From: Paroedura picta
Lineage: Eukaryota; Chordata; Lepidosauria; Squamata; Gekkonidae
DNA: 64,000 nucleotides
Direction of reading: 5' to 3'
Assembly: GCF_049243985.1 (NCBI RefSeq)
Contig: NC_135376.1
Coordinates: forward strand, 45,613,001-45,677,000
Position numbers and translations under genes: made by a program. Below the pieces are notes generated by a model. That model did no database searches. It was given only the letters and a program-made list of their open reading frames with translations, and was not told where the DNA came from. Numbering within the stretch: position 1 is the stretch's first letter; every line of letters begins with the position of its first letter. Positions 41,534 through 54,222 of this stretch are shown piece by piece.

Positions 41534-41978
41534 CAATCTAGCACCCATTGCATTCCTTAATGCATTGTCCCTAGTACACCAATAACTGAAAGTTGCTTTA
41601 GGAGACATTTGAGATAGCTGGAGATCCACTGTGTTTTATTGCATATCTTCTTCCCAGATTCTAGAACAAAACCTTATTTTACGTGGTATAATATATGAAT
41701 AGAGATGGTTCTGAAATATATAATTTTTAGAACATTAGCTTTATCACAGTTGATTCTTGGTTATTTGCAAAAAAACTATCCAGGAATGTTCCACAGTTCG
41801 TAAGTTCATAAGGCTGGTTTTAATACATGCTATTGAGGCGGAAGGGTTAGGACTGCCACCTCTTTGTAGTAGGGCTCCTGTGCCTTGGACAGCTGCAGCA
41901 GGATCCTACTGATAATAAAGAGCACTTCATCTTAGAATATGCCCATGATGCAAAAAGCAATTAACCTAAACAAGAATA

Positions 41979-42205
41979 AGGTGACCAGATTTTAACATTG
42001 GTAAAGCGGGACCCCATTGACTGTGGCGGTGGGGGGGGGTGGAATTCTTGATTACAAATTTGGTCTATATGGATCAACAAAAAGTTTCATAGAATGTATA
42101 GAATGCAAAAATAGTATTGTAATATATATTTTTAACTTTCAACATAAGTACAATTTGCCAGGTGCTCCCAGATGTCCCTCCAAAAGTGGGACAATCTGGT
42201 CACCT
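41979..42205. mobile_element. Tc1/mariner-like MITE
   Basis: 227 nt with perfect 13-bp terminal inverted repeats AGGTGACCAGATT / AATCTGGTCACCT, flanked on both sides by TA. No transposase. Confidence 0.65.
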
Positions 42206-42207
42206 TA

Positions 42208-44630
42208 AACAAGAAAGAAATTGACAAAATGAGTTGTTCAAGTATGAGTCCAATCATAGTTTGCAATAGATCATAAATGTCAAACATGATTGCATGTAGA
42301 CAGTTTCTGGAAATGTCAAGGTTCATTATGCTTATTCTAAAAATATGATTAATTTATTGGTACTTCTACATTGTTTCATGAAATTTCCCAGGAATGGTTT
42401 ACCACTAGCTGTACAGTTCACTTGTACATACACAAAATGTTCAGTCCCTTGGCTTGACCACTAGAGAGTGGTATAAGGTAAAGAATATTCATTTCAACAG
42501 TTCTTTCCCCTTAGTTCCACCATGGCAGGAGTTCTAAGTGAAAGGAATAGCTTGATAAGACATTGGTAGTTCCAAATATTGGAAGCAACATACAATAAAA
42601 CCTAAATACAAAAATTATGTTACCAGTTAGAAATTTAAGCAGCAGTTTAGAAGGTAAAGTGCTAAAATATCCATTTTAAAATAATGTAAAAAAAAATTTC
42701 AATTAATAAAGCACTCCCATTGGCTGTTAGAAAAGATGCAAGAATGGAATTGGTTCAACTTTAGGCTGGCACATTCCATAAAGTGCCACAACCATGATAG
42801 CCATCCACTGTGTTGTCTTCTCATTTCAGTAAAGGAAAACACACAGAAGAACAACACTGGAAAAGGCCGTTTTCTGAAATGATAGTTGTAGCTGAGCCCT
42901 TTATTTCTCATCAAAGTGGTGAAATGGACTAAACAAGAAGCAGCTTATGATTAGTTGTAGTAAACTTGACACTTCAGGTTTTTTTGAAATGCTGGATATA
43001 CTGGAAGAAGGAGTGCACCACGTTACAGTAAAATAGAATTAAAAAATAGGGTACATTCTTGAAAGCAGTTTAAGGAAGATGTGGAGAGTGAGAACACAAA
43101 TGTCCTGTTTGTACATTTCCACTTATAAGCCAAAGCACAAGCATCTGAAATGCGCTACACTCAGGTGTCACTTTTAAGTCAAGCCTGGATTAGTTGCTGA
43201 GCTTACACACACAGCTCACTCATTATTCCCCCCCTTCCCCTCCTTGCCATTAGGATCCAATGCTTGATACCACATATCAGCACAGCAGACACATTTGCAA
43301 CAACAACAGAACAAGGCAATTTTCAGTACACGTTCCTTCCTCAGCCCCCTGCAGCTGCCACACACAACCACATCAGTTAAATATTGGTTAAAAATGACGT
43401 CGGTATATTGCAATGTTCTTCATGAGCTCAACATCTCTTTTTCAAGGTTGAAGGTTTTGAAATGTGACTGTGTATATATACACGGTGTGTGTTAATGACT
43501 GAGTCCTTTTCACAGCATGTGATTTAAATTATCGAGAAAGGCTAAAGGGGTGAGAATGCAAAAGTGGGGATCTTTGTAGCTGTCAATGGACTGCTCCTAC
43601 TAGTGTACTACTATATTTCCAGAGCAAATTAATTCATTATGATAGCACAGCTATGCCATATTTTTAATCATGTGAACATAATGGAACCATAAGCTGGGAA
43701 TCGGGGGCTAATTGTAACTCCCCAAAGCTCACGTCCATTATATGTGTGAGGCTACAGAAGTCCATGTAATGACTGAAGCAGACACCGATTTAGCAATTAT
43801 ACAATAAGGATTTGAAAATTTTAGACATATTTATAACACATCTCTTTTCAAAACCTCAAGACCTCTTTTCAAAACCTCAACATTTCTGAAACCATGTTTC
43901 AATGAAAGAGTATGCATCCATTAAATTTTATATGCACATTTTTCAGAAGGCTGCTTGGTCTAGCGGCTGCCATTTCCTATATGAAGAACTTTCAAGTCAG
44001 GGAACAGTGGCTGAAGGCTTAGGGGAAATGGGCAGATTTTACTGGCATCCTTGAGGAAGTGATTCAGATGTTTAACAGAGATGCAATGGTTTCTGAACAA
44101 TGTAGTGGGCTGAGGCAGACTAGAGGTAGACTTTTGCTGGGCTGTGAATCTATAAATAATATTTGGGAAATTACTGTTTGAATTAAAGGACATTTTGTCA
44201 TTCTGACCTCTTCATAGGCCTAATAACTGAATGCTGATATGCGCTATTAAAAATAAATACTATCCCCAGGGAACATCAGAAACGTTTTTTTCCCCCCATT
44301 TCACTGAAATGTGGTCACATCTTGGATCTTTCGGTCCTGACAGCAATTCTTATTGTAGACCTCTTGAGTCTAAGCCATAAATATAAACTGCGTGTTGTGA
44401 AAACTAATGCTGGTGTGCAGTACTGTGTTTCTGGAGCTTGGAAGAAATCTTTGAAGGAAGGGGATGTACAGGTGATGTTTCCACTCATAAGAACTAGATG
44501 TAGCCGCAAACAGGGCTAATGCTGACATTGAATTTGCTGGACTCTGTGAATACCTGAAATGATGATTCAATGACACTGAAGGTGGGCTGAGTTGCAAAAA
44601 GGTAAAGAATCAGAAAAGTTCCATGGGACT
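42208..44630. other. intergenic, no gene seen
   Basis: AT-rich unique sequence. A small tandem duplication of a CCTCTTTTCAAAACCTCAA unit occurs at about 43840-43882. No ORF with recognisable content. Confidence 0.4.
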
Positions 44631-44836
44631 AGGGTTGCCAGCTCTGGGAAATAATTGGAAACTTTGGGGTTGGAGCCAGGAGTGGGCAGAATATGGGAGA
44701 GGGAGATATAAGCAAGATATAATGGCATAGAGTCCACCCTACAATACAGCCACTTTCTCCAAGGAAGCTCATCTTTGTAGTCCGGAGATGAGTTGTAATT
44801 TCGGGGGATCTCCAGGCCCCATCTGGAGGCTGGTAT
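44631..44836. mobile_element. AGGGTTGCCA-type non-autonomous element
   Basis: Starts AGGGTTGCCAGCTCTGGG, with internal GGAGATGAGTTGTAATTTC and CTCCAGGCCCCATCTGGAGG blocks. At least five relatives are in the window (49.2, 53.6, 56.5, 59.0, 61.7 kb). Right end diverged. Confidence 0.6.
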
Positions 44837-47800
44837 GGAATCCAGGTGACGTTGGACTGTCCCCCCCCCCCAGATCAGAAGCTGTCTTAGGCATGCAAAG
44901 GAGGAACTAGAGTTGCCAAGCAACTGGTGGGGATGGGGGGAATTAGCAGGAGTGGGAGGAAGGTCCCAAGCTATGTTGTGAGCAACGCCATGATGCCACT
45001 TCCAGCATGTACCAGAAATGATGTCATCATGCTGGGACAGCAATGTTTTGGCATTTGGGCAAAAACTCTATGGTAAAATTGACTTCTACTGACAAGGTGA
45101 TGTTACTTCCGCTACACACCAGTCATGTTGCTACATTGCAGGCAACATAGCCTATGCCTGCCACCTATTCCTGGTAAGTCCCCTTGCCAGCCAACTAATC
45201 AAGAGTGGAGGGTAGGGAATCCTTAAGGAGGACTCCACTGTCCTTGTAGCCAGTTGTCCCAAAGCCACCTGTGCAGTGGAGGGAAGAGGAGGCCAGTTGG
45301 CCTGCTCTTTCCCTCTCCCTCTTTTAGTGGATGTAGTAGGGCCATAAGAAGCTCCCCCTGACCATGATTCTGAGATCTATCCTCTGCTTGAGCCCTCAGA
45401 ATCAGTAAAAAAACTCCGGAAAGATCTATGGTTTGAGTCTTCCTTTTGGTATCCTACTGTCAATGCTCTGCCAAAAAACAAAAAAGACCAGAAAAAAAGG
45501 CACTTATACGCCGATAGTTAGAGTAATTCCTTTTTGATTTTCTTATTTTTTAAATAAGGAAACTTTACTGTAAAAGCAAAAAAAAAAAAAAAAGCAGCTG
45601 ACAGTTGAAAGGGAACTTCTGCATCAACTCATTTCAGCAAATTCAGAAAACAAATAGCAAAACCCTAAACTGTGGGTAATACAAGTGTTACTATGGCCAA
45701 CTTTTATGTTCTACTTTGCTGTTCCTTGTAAATATTCCAGGGTCATAATGCTATTGTCAAATAGGATCAATCACAATCTTCTTCCTCTATTATAAAAGCA
45801 ATTTCATGCTGTAATCATCTTATTTTAGAGAGCAGTTTGCACTTTGAAAGAATTTTACAAATTTTTGTACTTCCAGTGATTACACTATTGGAGTGGAGTT
45901 AATCTATCGGCTTACATTTTCAGGAGAATAAAGCACAGGACAGGGTGCCATGTCCCATCTGAAGTCTTTTCCTTGAAGACCGGTGTGTATTAATGTTTCC
46001 TACATCTTGTAGAAGGATTTATTTGTAGTCCTTCCCAGAACAATGACCTAGGGCATATTATTCAGGCTTGTGGTTTCCTTTCTACTAGACAGGGTTTCTT
46101 ACAGTACACAGTGATCAGTGCTCTCAAGAATTACCAGTCTACTGATACAGAGGAGGTACAGCAGAAGCCAAGACTTAAGAATCTTCATTTTCAAGCCAAG
46201 TAACACATTAGATGGTGTTTTGTATAACTTCTGCCTGCTTTTTTAAAAAAGAGAAGCAGTTACTGGAGGCCACAGATGGAAATACAGGAAGGGCAAATTA
46301 GTCTCTTCCCTCGAACCTCAAATTTGTCCTCATCAAGCTACCAATTCTCTGTGAGGAAAAGATATGGGGACCTGCATCTTGGGAAGAATAGGAGGTGGAT
46401 CAATAAAATGTGTTGGGGGAAAGCTACATAAAACTTCATGTCCTGGAGTCCCATCTGGTCCACACATCCCCAATATGGATACCTCAACACCTTTTCTGGC
46501 ACCCAACACATGTTTTTAGAAAGTAGGTAAGACTAGGTATTGCTCAGCAGGGCTTTTGGTTGGCCTTTGCCAATCTGACGGATTGAGCAGATTTTAAAAA
46601 GCATTGCTTTCAGCAGAAGCCACCATAAGGATCTTCACAAGATTTTTTTTAAACAATGTTCATTCTTAAAGGTATCTTGTTAAGCAAAACTTCTGCCTGA
46701 GATGTTGGTGTTACTCTTAGGACCTCCTTTTCTGACATTTTGTGATTGACTCCACTTCCTTTGACATCCATTTTGTGGCTGCATCAACCACCTAGTGTCA
46801 GAATTCCAAAAGGTTCCACATGGTCAAAAAGGCTGGGGACCTTGCCATTCCGTTATCAACAGGGGCTACCTGTGCCTCTGGATACTCACAAAGTGATGGC
46901 TGTCCTTCTCGGCCTTAAGCATCTGGTATTTAGTAGCATACATTCTCTGTGCATAGGTATAATGATTAATAAATTTATAGTATAATCCTAAACAGTGTTC
47001 AACCCTTCTGAGCTCATTGATTTCAATGGATACAGATGGGTGTAACAGATGGGTGTAACTCTGCTATCCTTCCACCTCTGGTGGCTGCATGTGTTTAGCC
47101 CCTCTTGGTTTCTGATAATTTGTCCATAATTTTACATTGAGACATACGCATCTGTTCCAGCTTGGTCAGCATCCATCATCTGCATAAGGCAGCTGTGTCA
47201 TCTTGTATATTAGCTTGGATAGCTGTGGATAAAATAAATTTATACTAAACAGTTCACAAAATATTCATGCTATTTCTGATCAACTCAGATTAAAGACTTC
47301 TGTGCAGAGAAGTGAATACTGTTGTACAAGGTTCTACAATAACCACCCTGTGTACTTAATATTTAAACAAAACCAATTCTTAAAATTCCATGAATATGTT
47401 CTGTTCCAATACAGAACAGTGAGGAACTGTCAAACATGTCTTCCCCATAAAGTGAAACAAAGCACACCAAAAAAAAAGAAAGAAAAACAGTGGAGAAACT
47501 GGACACTTCTCCTTTTTTCAAAAAAAAACAAAGTGGGGGGAATGCAACATCTGAGACTAGGAAAACCCCTACTCTTCCCCTTGTCTCCAGTATAGAGCAA
47601 TACATTGTTCAGAAAATGTACATGCAATAACTTGTAATTTTCTGGAACTTGCAGTAAAAACTGCTGCAGTCTATCAAAGGAAATCCTTTTGTGGAAGAAT
47701 CGGTCATCCTAGCAGCTATGCAAATATTACAGCAAGATTTTAAACAGGAGTAGGTTAATAAAACGTCTGGACTGAAGCAATAACAGTTGTGGCAGTGATG

Positions 47801-49212
47801 GATAAACAGGCCAAGGGTCTATGACATCAGATATTTAAAATACCATTTGAGTGCTGCATTCTTAACAGTTTATTTAGAAGTAAACACCACAGATTACAAG
47901 GGCACAGATTATCAAGTAAGGTTGCAGAAATTCATTAGGAAAAGGTTTTTCCCCTAATTCTTTTCTCTATGCTTTCAAAAAGCATCTTCGGATTATCTTG
48001 TACAGGTCCCTGTTCTGGTGAAAACATAGCCAGTAATGCAAGAATGAACCCTAGCTACAGCATGTACATTTAAATAGAGTGAATGGCACTTTAGAGATAA
48101 TGTCATTACAGTATGAGCTTCCATGAGTTTCAGATAGCCCATGGCACACTAAAAAAGTATTTCAGATAACATGGCAGTGTGCATGTAGGGTATACTGTAC
48201 TCGTGGGTTTTGTTTAAACCTTCAGCTGAATGGACAAAGGTTGGGAGTGGAGATGACTGGCATACTCTATTTCTTTCCCCAACAGAATATGTCCAGACTT
48301 TAATTGATATTTGGGTCAGCTGAAGGAGAATCGTTCTTGTGTTGATCCACTCATCTAGTCTTATGTCTCCATGCTGGCTCTGTGCTTCTTCCCCATGTGA
48401 TTTCCAGGAAATATCTGGTTTCCCTTGTTTAACAGAAGGTTGGCTACCTAACTTCCTGTGTAAAGGCTGCTCAAATTCTCAGTGGCAGACCGGGGAAAGA
48501 AAGATAAGTCTCCCTTAGTGTTCAGAACTGGACTACATAGTAGCAAGTCCTGAAATTGGCTTCTGGGGGTAATTACTTATGGTTGCAAATATTCTGGCAG
48601 GTGAAAGGTTAGACAGGGAAGACGTAGGTTTATAACCCAATATGCAAAGGATTACTTGGTATAGTTTTATTATGGGAATGAGCCTAGGGGATCTTTGGTC
48701 TCGCTCCTTCCATTCACAGCCACTTTCATTGAAAACTAGAGTTTGTGGCCCTGTCTGAGGTCTAGCAACACTTTACAAAGTTTTGTGATTCATCTGCCAT
48801 GTGGACCTTAAATCAGATATGAGATAGAAGTTTCTCACTCAGTTCCAAGGTGCACACCAGGCTCACTTCAGGTCAGGCTCATAGCACACGGGGAACTGAG
48901 GCTTATGCCTTCCTTCCATACAATCTTCTGACTTGAAATTGCCCAGCAAATATTACTTCTCATATTAAGGAAACATGTAGGTAAGGAACACGACACAGGG
49001 GATAAGGCTTATCTTCTTTCCATGTGTCAGCAGGTAACTCATAACTCACTTCTCATGTTAAATGCTCATGGTGTAACAGGACACAGGTTGAGAATGTCAT
49101 TAAATATTGTTAGGCCCTAAATTATACACTATGGTTGTGTTCTTCCCTGGTTTAATCATAGCTTGTAAGGAAGAGAAAAAGACATGGTAGTACGATTCTG
49201 GCATGGCCACAA
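44837..49212. other. intergenic, no gene seen
   Basis: Mostly unique AT-rich DNA with a short A-run at about 45.58 kb and one small palindromic relic at 46.98-47.06 kb. No coding evidence. Confidence 0.4.
46983..47062. mobile_element. short palindromic DNA-transposon relic
   Basis: ATAATCCTAAACAGTGTTCA against GATGGGTGTAACTCTG. This resembles a short palindromic repeat common in sauropsid genomes (recall only). Confidence 0.35.
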
Positions 49213-49430
49213 TAGGGTTGCCAGCAACCAGGTGAAGTTTGGAGATCTGCCAGAATTATAAGAGGTTTCTTGACTAGAGAGATCTTTTCCCTTATGAGAA
49301 ATGGGTGCTTTGGAGGAGTCACTGTATGGCATTATAAGCCACTGCGGGCTCTGTTCTCCACAACCCCACCAGTCTTACATCTCCAGGAATTTTTCCAACC
49401 TGGAGTTGATAGTCTTAGGCCACAAATACT
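49213..49430. mobile_element. AGGGTTGCCA-type element, diverged copy
   Basis: Left end AGGGTTGCCAGCAACCAG, right part CCAGGAATTTTTCCAACCTG; the body is strongly diverged. Confidence 0.4.
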
Positions 49431-49796
49431 GGTTTGCCCTAAAAGCAGTAATCTATTGAACTGTAAGTGAATGGAGGGTAGAGCACAGGTATAGTTTTCT
49501 TAGTTTTAGAGGTTCAATTACATAATTGCTATAGTCAGAAAGAAAAGGTGGCAGAGAAGATCCACATATGGGAAAGCAATTTTAATTCAGTTGTAGAACA
49601 CACTGCATATGCATGGTCCCAGGCTCAGTTCCTGGAATCTCCAGATAAAGGTATCAGATGGAGGCAGGGGGAGATTCTGGGAGGCTTCTGTCAGTCAGAG
49701 TGGTAATGCTGAATTAGATGGACTAGGGGTCAATATGTAATGACTTCTTATGCAATGTCAGATTCTGAGATATCACTAGCATAGCAAATATCTCTG

Positions 49797-49995
49797 AAAA
49801 AAACAAAATCAGAGTCCAGTGGCACCCTTAAGACCAACAAAGATTTAATCAAGGCATGATCTTTCGAGTGCAAGCACTCTTGCACTCGAAAGCTCGTGCC
49901 TTGAATAAATCTTTGTTGGTCTTAAAAGTGCCACTGGACTCTGATTTTGTTTTGTTGTGCTGCTTCAGACCAACATGGCTACCCACTTGAATATA
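49797..49995. mobile_element. foldback-family pair, head-to-head arms
   Basis: Two arms of the 6.6 kb family meet with almost no spacer at GAGTGCAAGCACTCTTGCAC. The left arm is a little shorter; the right arm continues to CCAACATGGCTACCCACTTG. Confidence 0.75.
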
Positions 49996-50169
49996 GCAAA
50001 TATCTGTTACCTTTCTGTAACTGCATAATGCTTACAACCTACAGTTGGGGCACTGGGGGAGAAGTCTCTCAATTTTACCAGGAATAAAATATTGTAGTCT
50101 GAGTGCTAAAATGTATGCTGCTATATCTCTCACCAAATTTCCCAAACAACCTTCTAGAGATGCTTATCC

Positions 50170-50242
50170 TGTGGCGGGGGCGGGGGGGAGGGGGGAGTAT
50201 GCTGGTGGCTGTTTGAGGTCAGTAATTCGGGGGGGGGGGGAT
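50170..50242 (+). repeat. G-rich tracts with G-quadruplex potential
   Basis: Runs of 5, 7 and 6 G within 25 nt at about 50175-50198, then a run of 12 G near 50228. Simple base composition only. Confidence 0.55.
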
Positions 50243-50487
50243 TGTGTTAAACCCTCAGTTCCTCCCCTGCTATGCCCCAATCTGAATGGGATGAGGATTG
50301 CTGCTATTTATCAATAAACTGCTTACAAGATCCATTTAGGGCTCTCCTAGCACCTTGTCTAGCTTGTCATTGAGTACTGAAGAAAAATGTAGTCTTCACA
50401 ATAGAAATACCATCTTTAGAAAAATATAGAAATATCTTGCAACAGATGAGCAGCTATGAGCTTTTATGAAACAGGCCATCTAAAAGT

Positions 50488-50504
50488 GTGTGTGTGTGTG
50501 TGTA
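50488..50504. repeat. (TG)n microsatellite
   Basis: About eight uninterrupted TG units followed by TATATAAGAGAGAG. Confidence 0.8.
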
Positions 50505-50805
50505 TATAAGAGAGAGGGATGATAAATTCAGTAGGAGAACCAGCATCCTACATCCAAAGACTTATGAGTCTAAGCCTGATGATAACACATCAAATAGCTG
50601 TAGTAAGTGCAGAGCTTCTATACATCACTAGGATCCTGCCACCTAATATTGTGAATATGTATTTGCAGTTGTGTGGCTTTGAAGTTCTAGACTTTTCAGA
50701 AAATATGGAAATTGACCATGTTGTTGACACAAAATATAGCTGAATTGTCAGTGCAAACTATGGGCTCTCAGCTCCATTGTACTTGGGTACTAGCTACTAC
50801 AAGCA

Positions 50806-50869
50806 GGTATGCAGCTAAGAAGCTATGCAGTTGAGAAGCTATGCAGCTAAGAAGGTATGCAGCTAAGAC
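50806..50869. repeat. 16-bp minisatellite, four units
   Basis: Four units of exactly 16 bp with consensus GSTATGCAGCTAAGAA and only a few substitutions. Confidence 0.8.
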
Positions 50870-53596
50870 TATGCCAGATAGCTAGCAGCCTTAAGATTTC
50901 AACTTGCTGCCCTGAGAATAAGCCCTGAAGTCCAAGATCCAGCCACCCAATGAAGATTTGTGCCCTTCAGTGTGTTAAGAAAAGGTACATCCATCTAACA
51001 GGGGCTACTTCCCACGTTATGCAGTGGTACACTCATATCTGCCATTAAGTGTGCATTCATCATATATCTAAGTCCAAATACAGTTCCTTGAAGAGCATAC
51101 ATATATATAATGCATATGTTGACAAAGGGGCTTGGAAGGAACATAACTTTTTCAAACTAATGCAACCTAACATGTTTGTTCCTGGTGCTGTATAAATTAA
51201 ATTGTGAATCTGACCACAAGAGAGGCACATTGCAACAAGCTCTAGATTATCTCCACTTTTCAATTTAGCTCTCAGGGGTTAATATGTAATGAACTGTCAA
51301 ATGTGGCTAAAAAGGTCACAATGCATTTCTCCTGCAAATAAATATATCTATATAGGCATTGTGTTCAACAGCCTCCACTAAAAGCAAAACTTATCTCAGA
51401 ATCCATGAAGCCTTGCTGGAACCTTATTTGGTGGGCAAAATGCAGCCCTTGGCAGGAGCAGCTCCCTGCCCTCCTGCTCACCTTTCTGTTTCAAGCGTGC
51501 TTTCTTTTTCTGGGAAGCAGCAGCTGCAGTGACAGGTCTTGGGAGTTTCTTAAGAACTGGATCCTGGCAGACTGTCCTCTGTTGGATGCTTGACTTGCCT
51601 TCCCACGCTTTCCTCATTTCTCAGAAAAGCCTGGAAACCAAGAGGTGAAAGGAGGGGGCAGTGGAAGTTGCTCAGACCATGTGCATGCCTCAGCAGTCCA
51701 GGAAGAGAAGTGAGTAAGTAGCTTGTCATATTTAAGTACTGCCGGTTGTTCCTCTTGTACCATTTGGGAACAAACAACTGGAGTTTGTGCAGGCAAGAGT
51801 TACTGGGTAAGTGCTGTTTTCATCTCTGTATTTGTGTCTTCAGATCTCTCTCTAGAACAAGCTATGTCCCAGAACTCCTAACATAATGATTGAGGGTGGG
51901 GGGGGGAAATGGGGTTCTGCCCATAAATCCAACTTTTTTGAACCTACACTTCTTAGGAGGTTTAGAATCTGATAATTAGCATTACAATTAGAATCTGGTA
52001 ATTAGCAGATTATAGTTTTGTTGTTAAGTTCTACCAATTAGCATTTGACACATTGAAATAGTCTGCTTAACAGAACAATTCTGTTATTACAAAAGAAAAA
52101 GAAAAATGAACAAAAAGAAACAAAAAAAAGCAAGATTTTTTCTTCCAAGATACAGACAGACATTAAACTGCTTAGCCAGTTGTGGGGAAAAGTTTCTCAT
52201 TTCAAACAGTATTTTTCTTTTCCTCAATGTTGTTTTGTTTTGTTTTTTACCAGAGGGTCAGGATGTGTTTGTGCAAAGATCTATTGTTTCTGTGGATAGT
52301 GGAGGAAGGGTACAAGATGATGTGTTAAGATACAGGAAGACAAAATGTTTAATTTATTTTGGGAAAGAAATTTATTGGGAAAGAAAAGCTTTACAGCTAC
52401 AAGAACAGTCAAACAGTGGCTCAAGTGACAGAATGAGTTTAAGCCATTTGGGCAAACATCTGTAAGGGATGGGTATAATTAGCACGCATTGGAAGATGAT
52501 TTGATCCAAGCTTCCTGGGAAATTGGCTTGCCTCGCCTTGGCGACTCACGGTTTACAGATTCAGTCGCCTATCTGGAGAGACAATAAAAATGGCCACATA
52601 CTGTAGTCAATTTATGAAATAAAGGTTATAAAGAACGGAACAGGCTAACCAATAGTATCATGTACAGATCTAAGCCTACTTTCATTTTTATGGGCAGAGG
52701 GAGACTAAGAGTGAGGTTATTGATTTAAAAGGATGGTCCTGCTGTTTAGATTCCTGTGTTGCAGTCATGTGCTCCAGTTCATCAAGGGAGATGAAGATCC
52801 TCAGGGGGAAATGTTGACAACTCTAGTGTAGAAGTAGTTAGTGACACTTCTAGTGGGAAATGGGCATCAGTGTGTAATTTTAAAACTCGAATTTACACAA
52901 TAGGAAGAACCTCCATAATTCAGAGGTACTGTAACTCTGCATATTTATTGTGGGGAAGCAACAACTGGTGAAAGTTATTGCATCCATACCCTTCTCCCCC
53001 CAGTTCCTTGTGACTAGGTGCTCTGGAGTTGCTGAACTAGTTTGGTCTCTGCTATGATTCATAAAAGCTCCAAAGTTCTTCCATTTCCTCTATACTATTA
53101 CTTATCTCCACCCCATATTTGTTACCTTTTGTAATCAAAGTTTGCTATGCTGAGCCTACTTAAGCTGCTTCCGCATGGAGGATTCACTCTACCCTGGCTC
53201 TCAAACTGGAGGTGGGGTGGTAATGGAGCATTTGTAAGGCATCTTCCTCCAGTCATTTTTCCATGGTTTTACCCTAGTCATTTCAAAGCTTGCTTTGCCT
53301 CAATCTTTTCAGAAAGGCTGAAGTAGGTTTGCCCTCAGTATGGGTGAGAAGATAAGGATTTTTGAACCTCTCAATTTCCCCTTGAGACTTGCTGTTCTAC
53401 CACACTTCCCCATCAACAACGGGCTTTAAAACAATAGTAGCAGGTATATCACTACTGCAATATATTTACTAATAATTTTAAAGCCTGTACAACATACTCG
53501 CGGGAGGGGGAGGTGAGAGAAGGAGAGTATGACAAATACAAGGGGAGACTAGCCTTTGTTTCATTGCATTAAATATAGGTTATTTTAATTTTCATA
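50870..53596. other. intergenic, no gene seen
   Basis: Unique sequence. The 52.46-52.64 kb stretch has several CpGs and homeodomain-like AATTAG words and is free of repeats seen elsewhere here, so it is a weak candidate for a conserved non-coding element. Confidence 0.35.
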
Positions 53597-53815
53597 CTAG
53601 GATTGCCAACCTTCAGGTGGTAGATGGAGATCTCCTGGGATTACAACTGATCTCGAGGTGACAGAAATCAGTTCACATGATAAAAATGGCCATTTTGGAA
53701 AGTGGATTCCAGGACATTGTACCCCATAGAAATCCCCCCTCTTCCCAAACCCTATCCTCCTCAGGCTAAAATCCCAAATCTCCAGGTATTTCTTGACCTA
53801 GAGCTGGCAACCCTA
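53597..53815. mobile_element. AGGGTTGCCA-type element, both ends present
   Basis: TAGGATTGCCAACC at the left and GCTGGCAACCCTA at the right form imperfect terminal inverted repeats. The body has the GGAGATCTCCTGGGATTACA and CCCAAATCTCCAGGTATT blocks. Confidence 0.65.
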
Positions 53816-53998
53816 TTTCGTGCACACAAAGGACTGTTTCATTTGTTCCAATGGTATGAATTGGCACACAAGGGTAGCATACAGCTCCTTCACCCACCTT
53901 CACACTATCCAAATTGTGTGAAGCCCTGAGCTCAAAGCTGGTACTCCCTATTGATACAAACAAAAATGGCTTAGGAAAAAGGTCCTTGTTTACAGCAG

Positions 53999-54222
53999 TG
54001 GTCCCCAACCTGTGGGCCGGGCCACGGCTCCCTCTCCCTGCCCCCCCCCCGCAGTAAAAAACTTCCCAGGCCGCAAGCTTGCGGCCCAGGAAGCTTCTTA
54101 CTGCGGGAGGGCGGGGAGAGGGAATCAGAGCCAGGCTGCGCATCACGCATGCGCAGCCTGTGCGGGCGCAGCCCGATGCGCAGGCGCGGCCCGCGGGCAT
54201 GGCCCGATGCGCGGGCATGGCC
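53999..54222. mobile_element. hAT-like GC-rich MITE, right end lost
   Basis: Left end CAGTGGTCCCCAACCTG and an inner CCGCAAGCTTGCGG palindrome match the intact copy at 57342-57584. The right part is an expanded run of GATGCGCGGGC-like units, then an abrupt switch to a SINE. Confidence 0.7.

Larger units (their letters stand above)
37571..41976. other. intergenic; diverged A-rich repeats, no gene seen
   Basis: From 37.7 to 38.5 kb a diverged unit recurs (CACAAAAACATGGA, ATGGATCC and TTCTTGTGATTTTTAT words), which suggests a decayed repeat array. An inverted 32-bp pair closes at 38178-38209 and 39451-39482. The remainder is unique sequence plus the SINE at 40.7 kb. Confidence 0.45.

Noticed and set aside
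41289-41585. 98-codon Pro/Ser-rich ORF
   Set aside because: Runs through a CA microsatellite (HTHTHT) and has no gene signals.
44567-45043. 158-codon minus-strand ORF
   Set aside because: Lies across an AGGGTTGCCA-type repeat; the open frame comes from GC-rich repeat sequence.
50806-50869. Possible CRISPR-like spaced repeats
   Set aside because: Units are directly adjacent with no spacers, and the genome is a vertebrate.
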